This document shows, in pieces, positions 1 through 4,819 of a stretch of 5,541 bases of DNA. Within the stretch, counting starts at the first letter, position 1. The number at the start of each line of letters is the position of its first letter. The notes beneath the pieces were generated by a model. It had not been told where the DNA came from. It was given only the letters and a program-made list of their open reading frames with translations, and made no database searches. Location: the NCBI GenBank assembly GCA_011523725.1, contig WTGD01000167.1:1-5541 (forward strand). Reading direction: 5' to 3'. Made by a program: the position numbers and the translations under genes. Origin of the DNA: Nitrospinota bacterium. Lineage in GTDB: Bacteria; UBA8248.

Positions 1-72
1 CCCCTTGACAGGGGAATAAAGGCGATGCCCCCCGACGAGGGGATGGAAGAAAAGCCCCCCTGACAAGGGGGG
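1..72. repeat. Cluster of short C-tract/G-tract hairpins
   Basis: Three short inverted repeats lie close together. At 1-14, CCCC and GGGG flank TTGACA. At 30-42, CCCC and GGGG flank GACGA. At 55-72, six C and six G flank TGACAA. A decayed fourth copy at 86-98 keeps the TTGACAAA loop but only two paired bases. The loops are related to one another (TTGACA, GACGA, TGACAA), so these look like diverged copies of one small repeat rather than chance G-runs. No reading frame here has protein character. The 55-72 stem could act as a transcription stop for a gene left of the window, but no U-tract follows. Function unknown. Confidence 0.5.
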
Positions 73-147
73 TTGGGGGGTTACTCCATTGACAAAGGCT
101 TTTTCAAGAACCCCATACACCATCCCAACCGGCATACGCCTTGCTTT

Positions 148-175
148 GTAGGGGCGGTTCGCGAACCGCCCCTAC
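148..175. repeat. Perfect 28-bp palindrome, GTAG...CTAC ends
   Basis: The 14 bases from 148 (GTAGGGGCGGTTCG) are followed by their exact reverse complement to 175. It begins with GTAG and ends with CTAC, the head signature of REP sequences mobilised by RAYT transposases. The same GTAGG head precedes the other hairpins in this window, which have different stems. It sits in non-coding DNA upstream of the isonitrile hydratase-like gene. Being a perfect palindrome it could form a cruciform or an RNA hairpin in either direction. Confidence 0.75.
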
Positions 176-202
176 GGGTTCGTTTCGATTCACAGGGTTT
201 CC

Positions 203-260
203 GTAGGGACAGGCCCCCGTGCCTGTCCCAAAAAGGGCGACCACGGGGGGCCGCCCCTAC
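203..260. repeat. REPIN-like inverted pair of GTAG-headed hairpins
   Basis: The left half (203-229) is GTA, then a 9-bp perfect stem (206-214 with 221-229) around a 6-base loop CCCCGT. The right half (235-260) lies in the opposite orientation: read on the minus strand it starts GTAGGGGC and forms an imperfect GC-rich stem around a similar C-rich loop. A short A-rich spacer (230-234) separates them. This head-out pair with GTAG at both ends is the architecture called REPIN/BIME. The left half matches 26 bases at 2101-2126 on the opposite strand. No RAYT gene is present in the window. Confidence 0.65.
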
Positions 261-279
261 AGGTCGCGATTGATCGATC

Positions 280-308
280 TTGACACGGCTGCGGGCCACC
301 CATACCCT
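280..308 (+). promoter_or_regulatory. Candidate sigma70 promoter of the isonitrile hydratase-like gene
   Basis: A perfect -35 box TTGACA lies at 280-285. After a 17-base spacer comes TACCCT at 303-308, which keeps the TA...T of a -10 box but is otherwise weak. Transcription would start near 315, giving a leader of about 30 bases before the ATG at 346. The TTG inside this -35 box could be misread as a start codon extending the gene by 22 codons. The promoter reading explains those bases better. Confidence 0.45.
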
Positions 309-345
309 GACTCCCTACCCCCAACAGCGGAGGCATCGACCCGCC

Positions 346-1023
346 ATGCGATTCCAAATCGGCCAACTCCTGTTTCCGAATCTCACCCAGCTCGACATGA
401 CCGGTCCGTACGAGGTCTTCACCAAGTTCCCCGACACCGACGTCCATCTCGTCTGGAAGACGCTTGATCCGGTCACCGCCGGCGGCGGCATGCAGCTTCT
501 GCCGAGTATGACCTTCGCCGACTGCCCGCAGCTCGACCTCATCTGCGTGCCGGGCGGCGCGGGCACGAACCCGCTTGTAAACGATGAGGAGACGCTCGAC
601 TTCGTGCGCCGCCAGGCGGCGGGGGCGCGCTACGTCACCTCGGTATGCTCCGGGTCGCTCGTGCTCGGCGCGGCGGGGCTGCTCAAAGGCAGGCGCGCGA
701 CGACGCACTGGATGTCGCACTCGATGCTCGCCGCCTTCGGCTGCGAACCCGTGAATGAGCGCGTGGTCGTCGACGGAAACGTGATCACCGGCGCCGGTGT
801 CACGGCCGGCATCGATTTCGCCCTGACGGTGGCGGGGGAACTGCTGGGAGCAGAGGCCGCCCGCAAAATCCAGCTCGGCATGGAGTACGACCCCAAGCCT
901 CCCTTCGACGCGGGCTCTCCCGAACGGGCGGACCCTCAGATGGTGGCCACCGTGCGCGATACATTCGCCGCGCGCCAGGCCGAGCGGGAAGCGGCCGTCA
1001 ATGAGGCGGCGGGGCGGCTATGA
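346..1023 (+). CDS. inhA: DJ-1/PfpI-superfamily protein, isonitrile hydratase-like
   Basis: This is a 225-residue protein of the DJ-1/PfpI superfamily, closest in my recollection to isonitrile (isocyanide) hydratase InhA of Pseudomonas. That cytoplasmic enzyme adds water to R-NC to give N-substituted formamides. The near full-length resemblance includes QLDMTGPYEVF (15-25), CVPGGAG (67-73), the nucleophile elbow VTSVCSGSLVLGAAGLL (97-113), ATTHW (118-122) and the Gly-rich loop 149-151. Cys101 falls at the number of the catalytic cysteine of Pseudomonas InhA, and Asp17 at the position of a known active-site residue. The residue after the cysteine is Ser, whereas characterised enzymes have Thr. 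ATG 346 is preferred because homology starts there and GGAGG lies at 329-333, though its 12-base spacing is long. An upstream TTG at 280 adds 22 residues without family character. The gene stands alone, convergent with the next. The superfamily also holds regulators and glyoxalases, but the InhA match is specific; the substrate is untested. Confidence 0.88.
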   Translation: MRFQIGQLLFPNLTQLDMTGPYEVFTKFPDTDVHLVWKTLDPVTAGGGMQLLPSMTFADCPQLDLICVPGGAGTNPLVNDEETLDFVRRQAAGARYVTSVCSGSLVLGAAGLLKGRRATTHWMSHSMLAAFGCEPVNERVVVDGNVITGAGVTAGIDFALTVAGELLGAEAARKIQLGMEYDPKPPFDAGSPERADPQMVATVRDTFAARQAEREAAVNEAAGRL

Positions 1024-1144
1024 GGGAGCCGTACTCCCAGCCGGTTATAGGGAATTTTTGCGCATCGCAGTACTAACTGTTTTTCTATCATCGGGATATT
1101 CCCGCCGCTCCGTACCGGATCGGCGAATAATACTTTCAGTACGG
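1024..1144. other. Convergent intergenic gap with inverted repeats
   Basis: This gap lies between two 3' ends. A 9-base inverted repeat, AGCCGTACT at 1027-1035 and AGTACGGCT at 1138-1146, brackets almost the whole gap and runs one base into the stop codon of the minus-strand gene. Inside are a small hairpin at 1092-1104 (CGGGA-TAT-TCCCG) and a weak stem 1034-1038/1050-1054 followed by TTTTT at 1055-1059. The latter is the best, though poor, candidate terminator for the plus-strand gene. No convincing terminator is seen for the minus-strand gene. Confidence 0.35.
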
Positions 1145-1822
1145 CTACCTGGTTTGGTCGACAGGCCCCCCGTCGACCGATACGAGCCGGCATGTGTCGC
1201 CTTTTTTCTCGCACCTTCGTATTGCGGCCCTTTTCGCTTTCTCGACGGAGGATCGCCCGGAGGACCACCCGTACCGCTTGCCCGGTCCACGGGCGAAAGC
1301 CTTGTGGTTCCGGGCCTTGAGGTAGCGGCGCCACCTTTTGCGTCCGCGCCTGCCCAGACCCTCAGGCCGAGGCATTTCGGTAATGACCGCATTATCCGGC
1401 GCGGGTTTCGCTTTCGATACAACGCGCGGCGTCGAATCTTCTTGCGAATCATGCGTCAGATTCGAGCACTTCCACTCCAGGCGATGCGTGGCGCTCTCCT
1501 GCGAATCAAGGACACACGCCCCGGATTTTTTCGAGAAAACATAAATCCCGTTCGCGCCCCATCTGTCGGGAAAACCGTCGATGGAAACCTTGTTCGCCCC
1601 TGCGGAAGTGACTTCCGCCGTTTCGAAATTGGCGCCTTCCACCTCCCATCCGTCTCCTGACTTCCTGAACGTCCACTCATGCCCGTCCCCGTTGTCCAGC
1701 GCCCCGACCTTCGAGATGGAAGTCATAATCGATTTGAAATCCTTGGCACAAGCCGGACCTGCCGCCAGAAAAAGCGCGAAGACTACCAGGGAAAAAGCGA
1801 AACCTGTCCTTGTGAATTTCAT
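1145..1822 (-). CDS. Secreted cationic cysteine-paired protein, function unknown
   Basis: This is a 225-residue exported protein I cannot assign to a characterised family. Residues 1-26 form a Sec signal peptide: basic start MKFTRT, hydrophobic core 8-21, likely cleavage after ACA at 26. No proper lipobox surrounds Cys25. The N-terminal mature part (27-120) looks like a compact beta-rich domain with Trp and Gly residues and a cysteine pair 103/119. A Pro/Lys linker (about 130-157) leads to a very basic stretch (158-172, rich in Arg and Trp). The C-terminal module (about 173-221) reads HKAFARGPG, YGWSSGR, SSVEKAK, then Cys204 and Cys211 and LVSVDG. That resembles DUF4189-type repeat modules of secreted proteobacterial proteins, recognised from memory and at low confidence. 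The four mature cysteines suggest two disulfides and a periplasmic or extracellular location. ATG 1822 is chosen for its ideal GGAGG six bases upstream and the signal peptide directly after it. An upstream in-frame start at 1849 would only add nine residues before it. Base use is visibly less GC-biased than in the neighbours, possibly from transfer. Confidence 0.75.
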   Translation of the reverse strand: MKFTRTGFAFSLVVFALFLAAGPACAKDFKSIMTSISKVGALDNGDGHEWTFRKSGDGWEVEGANFETAEVTSAGANKVSIDGFPDRWGANGIYVFSKKSGACVLDSQESATHRLEWKCSNLTHDSQEDSTPRVVSKAKPAPDNAVITEMPRPEGLGRRGRKRWRRYLKARNHKAFARGPGKRYGWSSGRSSVEKAKRAAIRRCEKKGDTCRLVSVDGGPVDQTR

Positions 1823-1828
1823 GGTTTT

Positions 1829-1833
1829 CCTCC
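1829..1833 (-). promoter_or_regulatory. Ribosome binding site deciding the start at 1822
   Basis: On the minus strand GGAGG lies six bases before the ATG at 1822. It rules in favour of this start over the in-frame ATG at 1849, which has no comparable site. Confidence 0.7.
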
Positions 1834-2052
1834 ATCGCGTGACAATCACAAATTGTTACCGCCATTGCGGATAGCTGAGGAATGTGCTTTTGAACTTGAT
1901 TGCATATTACCATTCGCCCAGACGCGCAGGAAACCAAATCCCGGGCGCTCGTACTACCCATGCCGGATATTTCACTGTGAATTAGTGCTTCGTTTCAGAG
2001 AAAGCCGGAATGACGGCAATCTGCAATTCAAGCCTGTGGGGAACAGGAAACC

Positions 2053-2126
2053 GTAGGGACAACCCCCTGTGGTTGTTCCTTTTCCAGATGGATACTATCA
2101 GGACAGGCACGGGGGCCTGTCCCTAC
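2053..2126. repeat. Second REPIN-like inverted pair of GTAG-headed hairpins
   Basis: The left half (2053-2079) is GTA plus stem 2056-2064/2071-2079 around loop CCCTGT. The right half (2101-2126), on the opposite strand, starts GTAGGGAC and has an 8-bp stem 2101-2108/2115-2122 around ACGGGG. About 21 bases separate the halves. Compared with the pair at 203-260, the left stem has AACC/GGTT where the other has AGGC/GCCT, so both sides changed together. The right half is identical to 203-228 in inverse orientation. Confidence 0.65.
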
Positions 2127-2152
2127 ACACGGATGCTGACCCCATAACACAA

Positions 2153-2194
2153 GGGCCGCCCACCCGGGCGGTTTCGAGCCCGCGAGGACGGCCC
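2153..2194 (-). terminator. Possible terminator of the symporter gene
   Basis: On the minus strand, 15 bases after the stop codon, a long GC-rich inverted repeat begins. GGGCCG (2189-2194) pairs with CGGCCC (2153-2158), continued inward by GGGC/GCCC with mismatches. Only a weak T-rich run follows, so intrinsic termination is uncertain. Confidence 0.35.
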
Positions 2195-2208
2195 CTGTTT
2201 GTTGAGGC

Positions 2209-3573
2209 TTACGTGGCGTCGAAATACTCGCGCGTGACCTTGAACACCATCGGCGCGAGCAGGAGCAGGCCGATCAGGTTGGGCACCGCCATCAGCCCGT
2301 TCAGCGTGTCCGAGAGATTCCAGACGAAGGTCACCTTCACGTTCGCGAAGCCGAGCGCCGCCAGCACCCACAAGCCCCGGTAGACCATGAGGCTGTTCTC
2401 GCTGAAGAGATACTGCCAGCACCGCTCGCCGTAGTACGACCAGCCCAGGATGGTGGTGAAGGCGAATACGGCCAGCGCTATCGTGACGATGTAGCTACCG
2501 CCCGCGATGGTGCTCTGGAAGCCCGCCGAGGTGAGCAGCACGCCCGTGAGGCCCGCGCCGTCCGCACCCTTGAGCGTCCACGCGCCCGAGGTCAGGATGA
2601 CCAGCGCCGTCATCGTGCAGACCACGATGGTGTCGATGAAGGTGCCCAGCATGGCGATGACGCCCTGGCGCACCGGACTGTTCGTCTGCGCCGCCGCGTG
2701 CGCGATGGCCGCCGAGCCCAGGCCCGATTCGTTCGAGAACACGCCGCGCGCGACGCCGAAGCGAACCGCCGCCGCCACCGCCGCGCCCGCGAAACCGCCC
2801 GCCGCCGCCGCCGGCGTGAAGGCGTGGTAGAAGATGAGGCCGATAGCCGCGGGCACCGAGGCGATGTTGATCAGGATGATGATGAGCGCGGCGCCCACGT
2901 AGAGGGCGATCATCGCGGGCACGAGCTTGCCCGCCACCTCGCCGATCCTCTGGATGCCGCCCAGGACGACGAAGCCCACGAGCGCGGCCACGACGACACC
3001 CGTGATCCAGGTGGGGATCAGGAAGCTGCCCTGCAGTGCGGTCGCCATCGAGTTCACCTGCACGGCGTTGCCGATGCCGAAGGCCGCCACCGCGCCGAAC
3101 ACGGCGAACGCGAGCCCCAGCCATTTGGCGAGTTCGGGCGCGAATTCGCCCACGCCGTTCCTCAAGTAGTACATGGGTCCGCCCACGTACTTGCCCGCGG
3201 CGTCCACCTCGCGGTAGGTGACCGCGCAGACGGCTTCGGCGTATTTCGTCGCCATGCCGAAGAGCGCGATGAGCCACATGTAGAAGATGGCCCCCGGCCC
3301 GCCCAGGGCGATGGCGGTGGCGACGCCGGCGATGTTACCGGTGCCGACGGTCGCGGAGAGCGCTGTCATCAGCGCGTTGAAGGGCTTGACCTCGCCCTCG
3401 CCGACCTCCCCGTCCTTGTCGTAGAGCAGCTGGAAGCCGTAGCCCACCTTGCGCCAGGGCATGAAGACCATCCCCAGCGTGAGCAGCACGCCCGTCACGC
3501 CCAGCATGCCGAGCATCGGCGGCCCCCAGGCGAAAGCGTTCACGGAACTGATCATCGAATTCAGCCAATCCAT
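2209..3573 (-). CDS. Sodium:alanine/glycine symporter, AGCS family
   Basis: This 454-residue inner-membrane transporter belongs to the alanine or glycine:cation symporter family (AGCS, TC 2.A.25; Na_Ala_symp, PF01235). Members import alanine, glycine or related small amino acids with Na+ (or H+). The family signature is plain at residues 64-94, with KPFNAL, ATVGTGNIAGVATA and the GGPGAIFYMW that follows. A second conserved block, FSNESGLGSAAIAHAAAQ, lies at 279-296. Hydrophobic segments are near 18-38, 88-108, 152-170, 188-206, 218-240, 257-275, 304-328, 360-379, 399-412 and 430-447, in line with the roughly 11 helices of the family. Length is normal and the frame intact. The start ATG 3573 has a purine-rich GAGGGGG eight bases upstream (3582-3588). 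An overlapping ATG at 3578 is out of frame. The gene is divergent from the binding-protein operon, with a 392-bp shared upstream region. Family assignment is very sure; the exact amino acid is not readable. Confidence 0.95.
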   Translation of the reverse strand: MDWLNSMISSVNAFAWGPPMLGMLGVTGVLLTLGMVFMPWRKVGYGFQLLYDKDGEVGEGEVKPFNALMTALSATVGTGNIAGVATAIALGGPGAIFYMWLIALFGMATKYAEAVCAVTYREVDAAGKYVGGPMYYLRNGVGEFAPELAKWLGLAFAVFGAVAAFGIGNAVQVNSMATALQGSFLIPTWITGVVVAALVGFVVLGGIQRIGEVAGKLVPAMIALYVGAALIIILINIASVPAAIGLIFYHAFTPAAAAGGFAGAAVAAAVRFGVARGVFSNESGLGSAAIAHAAAQTNSPVRQGVIAMLGTFIDTIVVCTMTALVILTSGAWTLKGADGAGLTGVLLTSAGFQSTIAGGSYIVTIALAVFAFTTILGWSYYGERCWQYLFSENSLMVYRGLWVLAALGFANVKVTFVWNLSDTLNGLMAVPNLIGLLLLAPMVFKVTREYFDAT

Positions 3574-3721
3574 CGCATCTACCCCCTCTTGGCGCTACGA
3601 AGTTGGCGGCATGATGGAGTCCCTTCGGCCCGGGCGGCGGACGCCATCCCATTACGAAAAAAACACCGGACAAAATTCGGGCGGGCGATAAAACGACAAG
3701 GCGGGAAAAGTTGGAACAGAA

Positions 3722-3751
3722 ATAATACAAAAAAATGGCGGCCTTCGCAAA
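3722..3751 (-). promoter_or_regulatory. Weak candidate promoter of the symporter gene
   Basis: Read on the minus strand, TTTGCG (3746-3751) is followed after 18 bases by TATTAT (3722-3727). The -10 box is good and the -35 box poor. It implies a leader of about 140 bases. Other AT-rich hexamers between here and 3651 would serve almost as well, for instance TTCCAA-17-TTTTAT. Confidence 0.25.
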
Positions 3752-3807
3752 GGCACCCAGACGGGGCTGTTGAGAAGGTCCTTTTCGGCCGGGTTGCCAA
3801 TTTGTGT

Positions 3808-3886
3808 GTAGGTCGGACATATATGTCCGACATATATGCGGCCCACATGCCGCGCTCCGGTCGGGTCGCATATATGCGACCCCTAC
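3808..3886. repeat. Pair of perfect 20-bp palindromes with CATATATG core
   Basis: At 3812-3831 arms GTCGGA and TCCGAC flank CATATATG. At 3863-3882 arms GGGTCG and CGACCC flank the same CATATATG. A third CATATATG overlaps at 3831-3838, and a small hairpin GCGGC/GCCGC sits between them (3838-3853). The whole element opens with GTAGG at 3808 and closes with CCCTAC at 3886, the same end signature as the pairs at 203-260 and 2053-2126. It may therefore be another REPIN-like unit. The shared core and the position between divergent promoters also suit a dimeric regulator's operators. Confidence 0.75.
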
Positions 3887-3907
3887 ATACCCAACCCCCT
3901 TTTTTAC

Positions 3908-3936
3908 TTGCGCGCCCCCTCCAACGTGCTCATAAT
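3908..3936 (+). promoter_or_regulatory. Candidate sigma70 promoter of the binding-protein/ppk2 operon
   Basis: TTGCGC at 3908-3913 is followed after exactly 17 bases by CATAAT at 3931-3936, five of six bases of the -10 consensus. Transcription would start near 3943, giving a leader of about 23 bases. It lies 22 bases downstream of the palindrome element ending at 3886, close enough for a protein bound there to act on it. Confidence 0.5.
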
Positions 3937-3953
3937 CGAAAAGTTCACGGAAA

Positions 3954-3960
3954 AAGGAGG
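3954..3960 (+). promoter_or_regulatory. Ribosome binding site of the binding-protein gene
   Basis: AAGGAGG, a perfect Shine-Dalgarno match, ends five bases before the ATG at 3966. It fixes this start and predicts strong translation, as expected for an abundant periplasmic binding protein. Confidence 0.75.
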
Positions 3961-3965
3961 CGCGC

Positions 3966-4814
3966 ATGAGGATGCTGCCGGCGATTCTCGTCCTGGCAAC
4001 GCTTGTCTTCACCGGAGCGGTGCAGGCCGCGGACTGGAAAGAGGGATCGACGGTGCGCATCGCCACCGAGGGCGCCTATCCCCCCTGGAACGACACGGAC
4101 GCCTCGGGCAAGCTCGTCGGCTTCGAGATCGATCTGGCAGCCGACCTGTGCCGGCGCATGAAGGTGACGTGCAGGATGATCCCGCGCGCCTGGGAGGGCA
4201 TCATACCCGCGCTCCGGGCGGGGGCGTTCGACGCCATCATGTCGGGCATGGCGATCACCGCCAAGCGAAGGAAACGCATCACCTACTCGCGTCCCTTCGC
4301 CGCGTCTCCCCACGTCTTCGTCGTGCGGGCCGGCGGCCCCCTCGCGGGCGTATCGACCGAAATCGCCTCGGTCACGCTGGGAAGCCTCGACGCAAAGGAG
4401 AAGGCCGCCATCGGGACGCTCCGGAAAGCCTTCGCCGGCAAGACGATCGGCGCGCAGGCCGACACCGTATTCGTGAACTTCCTGAAGATTCACATGGCCG
4501 ACGCCGTCAGGATACGCACCTTCAAGTACCAGGGCGACGTCGACGCCGCCCTCCTCGCCGGCCGCGTGGACGCTCTCCTCGCCCAAACCTCCTACTTACA
4601 GCCCGTGCTCGAAAAGGAGCGGGGAAAGCTGAAGGTCGTCGGCCCCGGCTTCACGGGCGGTTCCCTGGGCGAGGGAATCGGCATCGGCATCCGAAAGGAA
4701 GACCGCGCGCTCGCGGAGATGTTTTCAAGAGCCATCGAGGCAGCCACCGCCGATGGGACGCTGTCCCGACTCTCCCGCAAGTGGTTCGGCCTCGACCTTA
4801 GTCCCAAGGAATGA
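3966..4814 (+). CDS. Periplasmic amino-acid-type solute-binding protein, family 3
   Basis: This is a 282-residue family-3 solute-binding protein (SBP_bac_3, PF00497), the periplasmic receptor of polar amino-acid ABC importers such as HisJ/ArgT. Residues 1-21 are a signal peptide (hydrophobic 4-18, cleavage after VQA). The family signature fits residues 52-65, GFEIDLAADLCRRM. Cys62 and Cys69 match the spacing of the HisJ/ArgT disulfide. Lobe-1 ligand residues can be placed: Tyr38 in GAYPPWN, Ser93 and Thr98 in the MSGMAIT loop, and Arg101 at the position of the carboxylate-binding Arg. In lobe 2, the GRVDALLAQTS segment (199-209) has Gln207 where the family normally has the Asp that binds the ligand's amino group. 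A stretch at about 124-158 is longer than in HisJ. The ligand may thus be an amino-acid derivative or something else. No permease or ATPase gene is visible; the next gene, five bases on, is ppk2. The protein may serve a transporter encoded elsewhere. Confidence 0.92.
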   Translation: MRMLPAILVLATLVFTGAVQAADWKEGSTVRIATEGAYPPWNDTDASGKLVGFEIDLAADLCRRMKVTCRMIPRAWEGIIPALRAGAFDAIMSGMAITAKRRKRITYSRPFAASPHVFVVRAGGPLAGVSTEIASVTLGSLDAKEKAAIGTLRKAFAGKTIGAQADTVFVNFLKIHMADAVRIRTFKYQGDVDAALLAGRVDALLAQTSYLQPVLEKERGKLKVVGPGFTGGSLGEGIGIGIRKEDRALAEMFSRAIEAATADGTLSRLSRKWFGLDLSPKE

Positions 4815-4819
4815 CGAGA

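Larger units (their letters stand above)
1834..2208. other. Intergenic stretch: 5' region of the secreted-protein gene and 3' region of the symporter
   Basis: No coding frame here has protein character. The stretch must contain the minus-strand promoter of the secreted-protein gene. The AT-rich part around 1850-1912 is the likeliest place, but I see no good -35/-10 pair. A short inverted repeat GTGA-CAA-TCAC at 1839-1849 lies just upstream of the ribosome site. The right part holds the GTAG palindrome pair (2053-2126) and the possible terminator of the symporter (2153-2194). Confidence 0.5.
3574..3965. promoter_or_regulatory. Divergent control region between symporter and binding-protein operon
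   Basis: This 392-bp gap drives transcription outward both ways. It has no coding frame of its own; the long plus-strand frame entering from the left is the shadow of the symporter. Next to the symporter, 3651-3735 is AT-rich and probably carries its promoter. The right end has a good promoter and ribosome site for the binding-protein gene. Between them sit two perfect 20-bp palindromes (3812-3831, 3863-3882). They could be regulator operators or REPIN-type repeats, so shared control of both transport genes is possible but unproven. Confidence 0.55.

Noticed and set aside
280..345. TTG start extending the isonitrile hydratase-like gene by 22 residues
   Set aside because: The TTG lies inside a perfect TTGACA -35 box, the added residues have no family character, and homology begins at ATG 346.
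1156..1178. Hairpin GGTCGAC/GTCGACC as terminator of the secreted-protein gene
   Set aside because: It lies inside the coding sequence before the stop codon, encodes VDGGPVDQ and has no U-tract.
1839..1849. CRP/FNR-like operator GTGA-CAA-TCAC
   Set aside because: Only four-base arms with a three-base spacer; the spacing does not fit CRP or FNR sites, and it lies too close to the ribosome site.
3574..3720. Glycine riboswitch in the symporter leader
   Set aside because: The minus strand has GCCGAAGGG, which recalls the aptamer core, but the required partner CUCUCAGGC and the flanking stem are absent.
3812..3882. CRISPR-like repeats
   Set aside because: The repeats are palindromes in inverted pairs with varying arms, not direct repeats with constant-length spacers, and no cas gene is near.
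2698..3969. Long plus-strand open frame (423 codons) opposite the symporter
   Set aside because: Antisense to a certain AGCS gene. Its translation is an Arg/His/Asp-rich composition typical of GC-rich shadow frames, with no domain.
3836..4801. Plus-strand frame of 321 codons overlapping the binding-protein gene
   Set aside because: Low-complexity Arg/Gly/His translation in another frame of a clear SBP gene; it starts inside the palindrome element.
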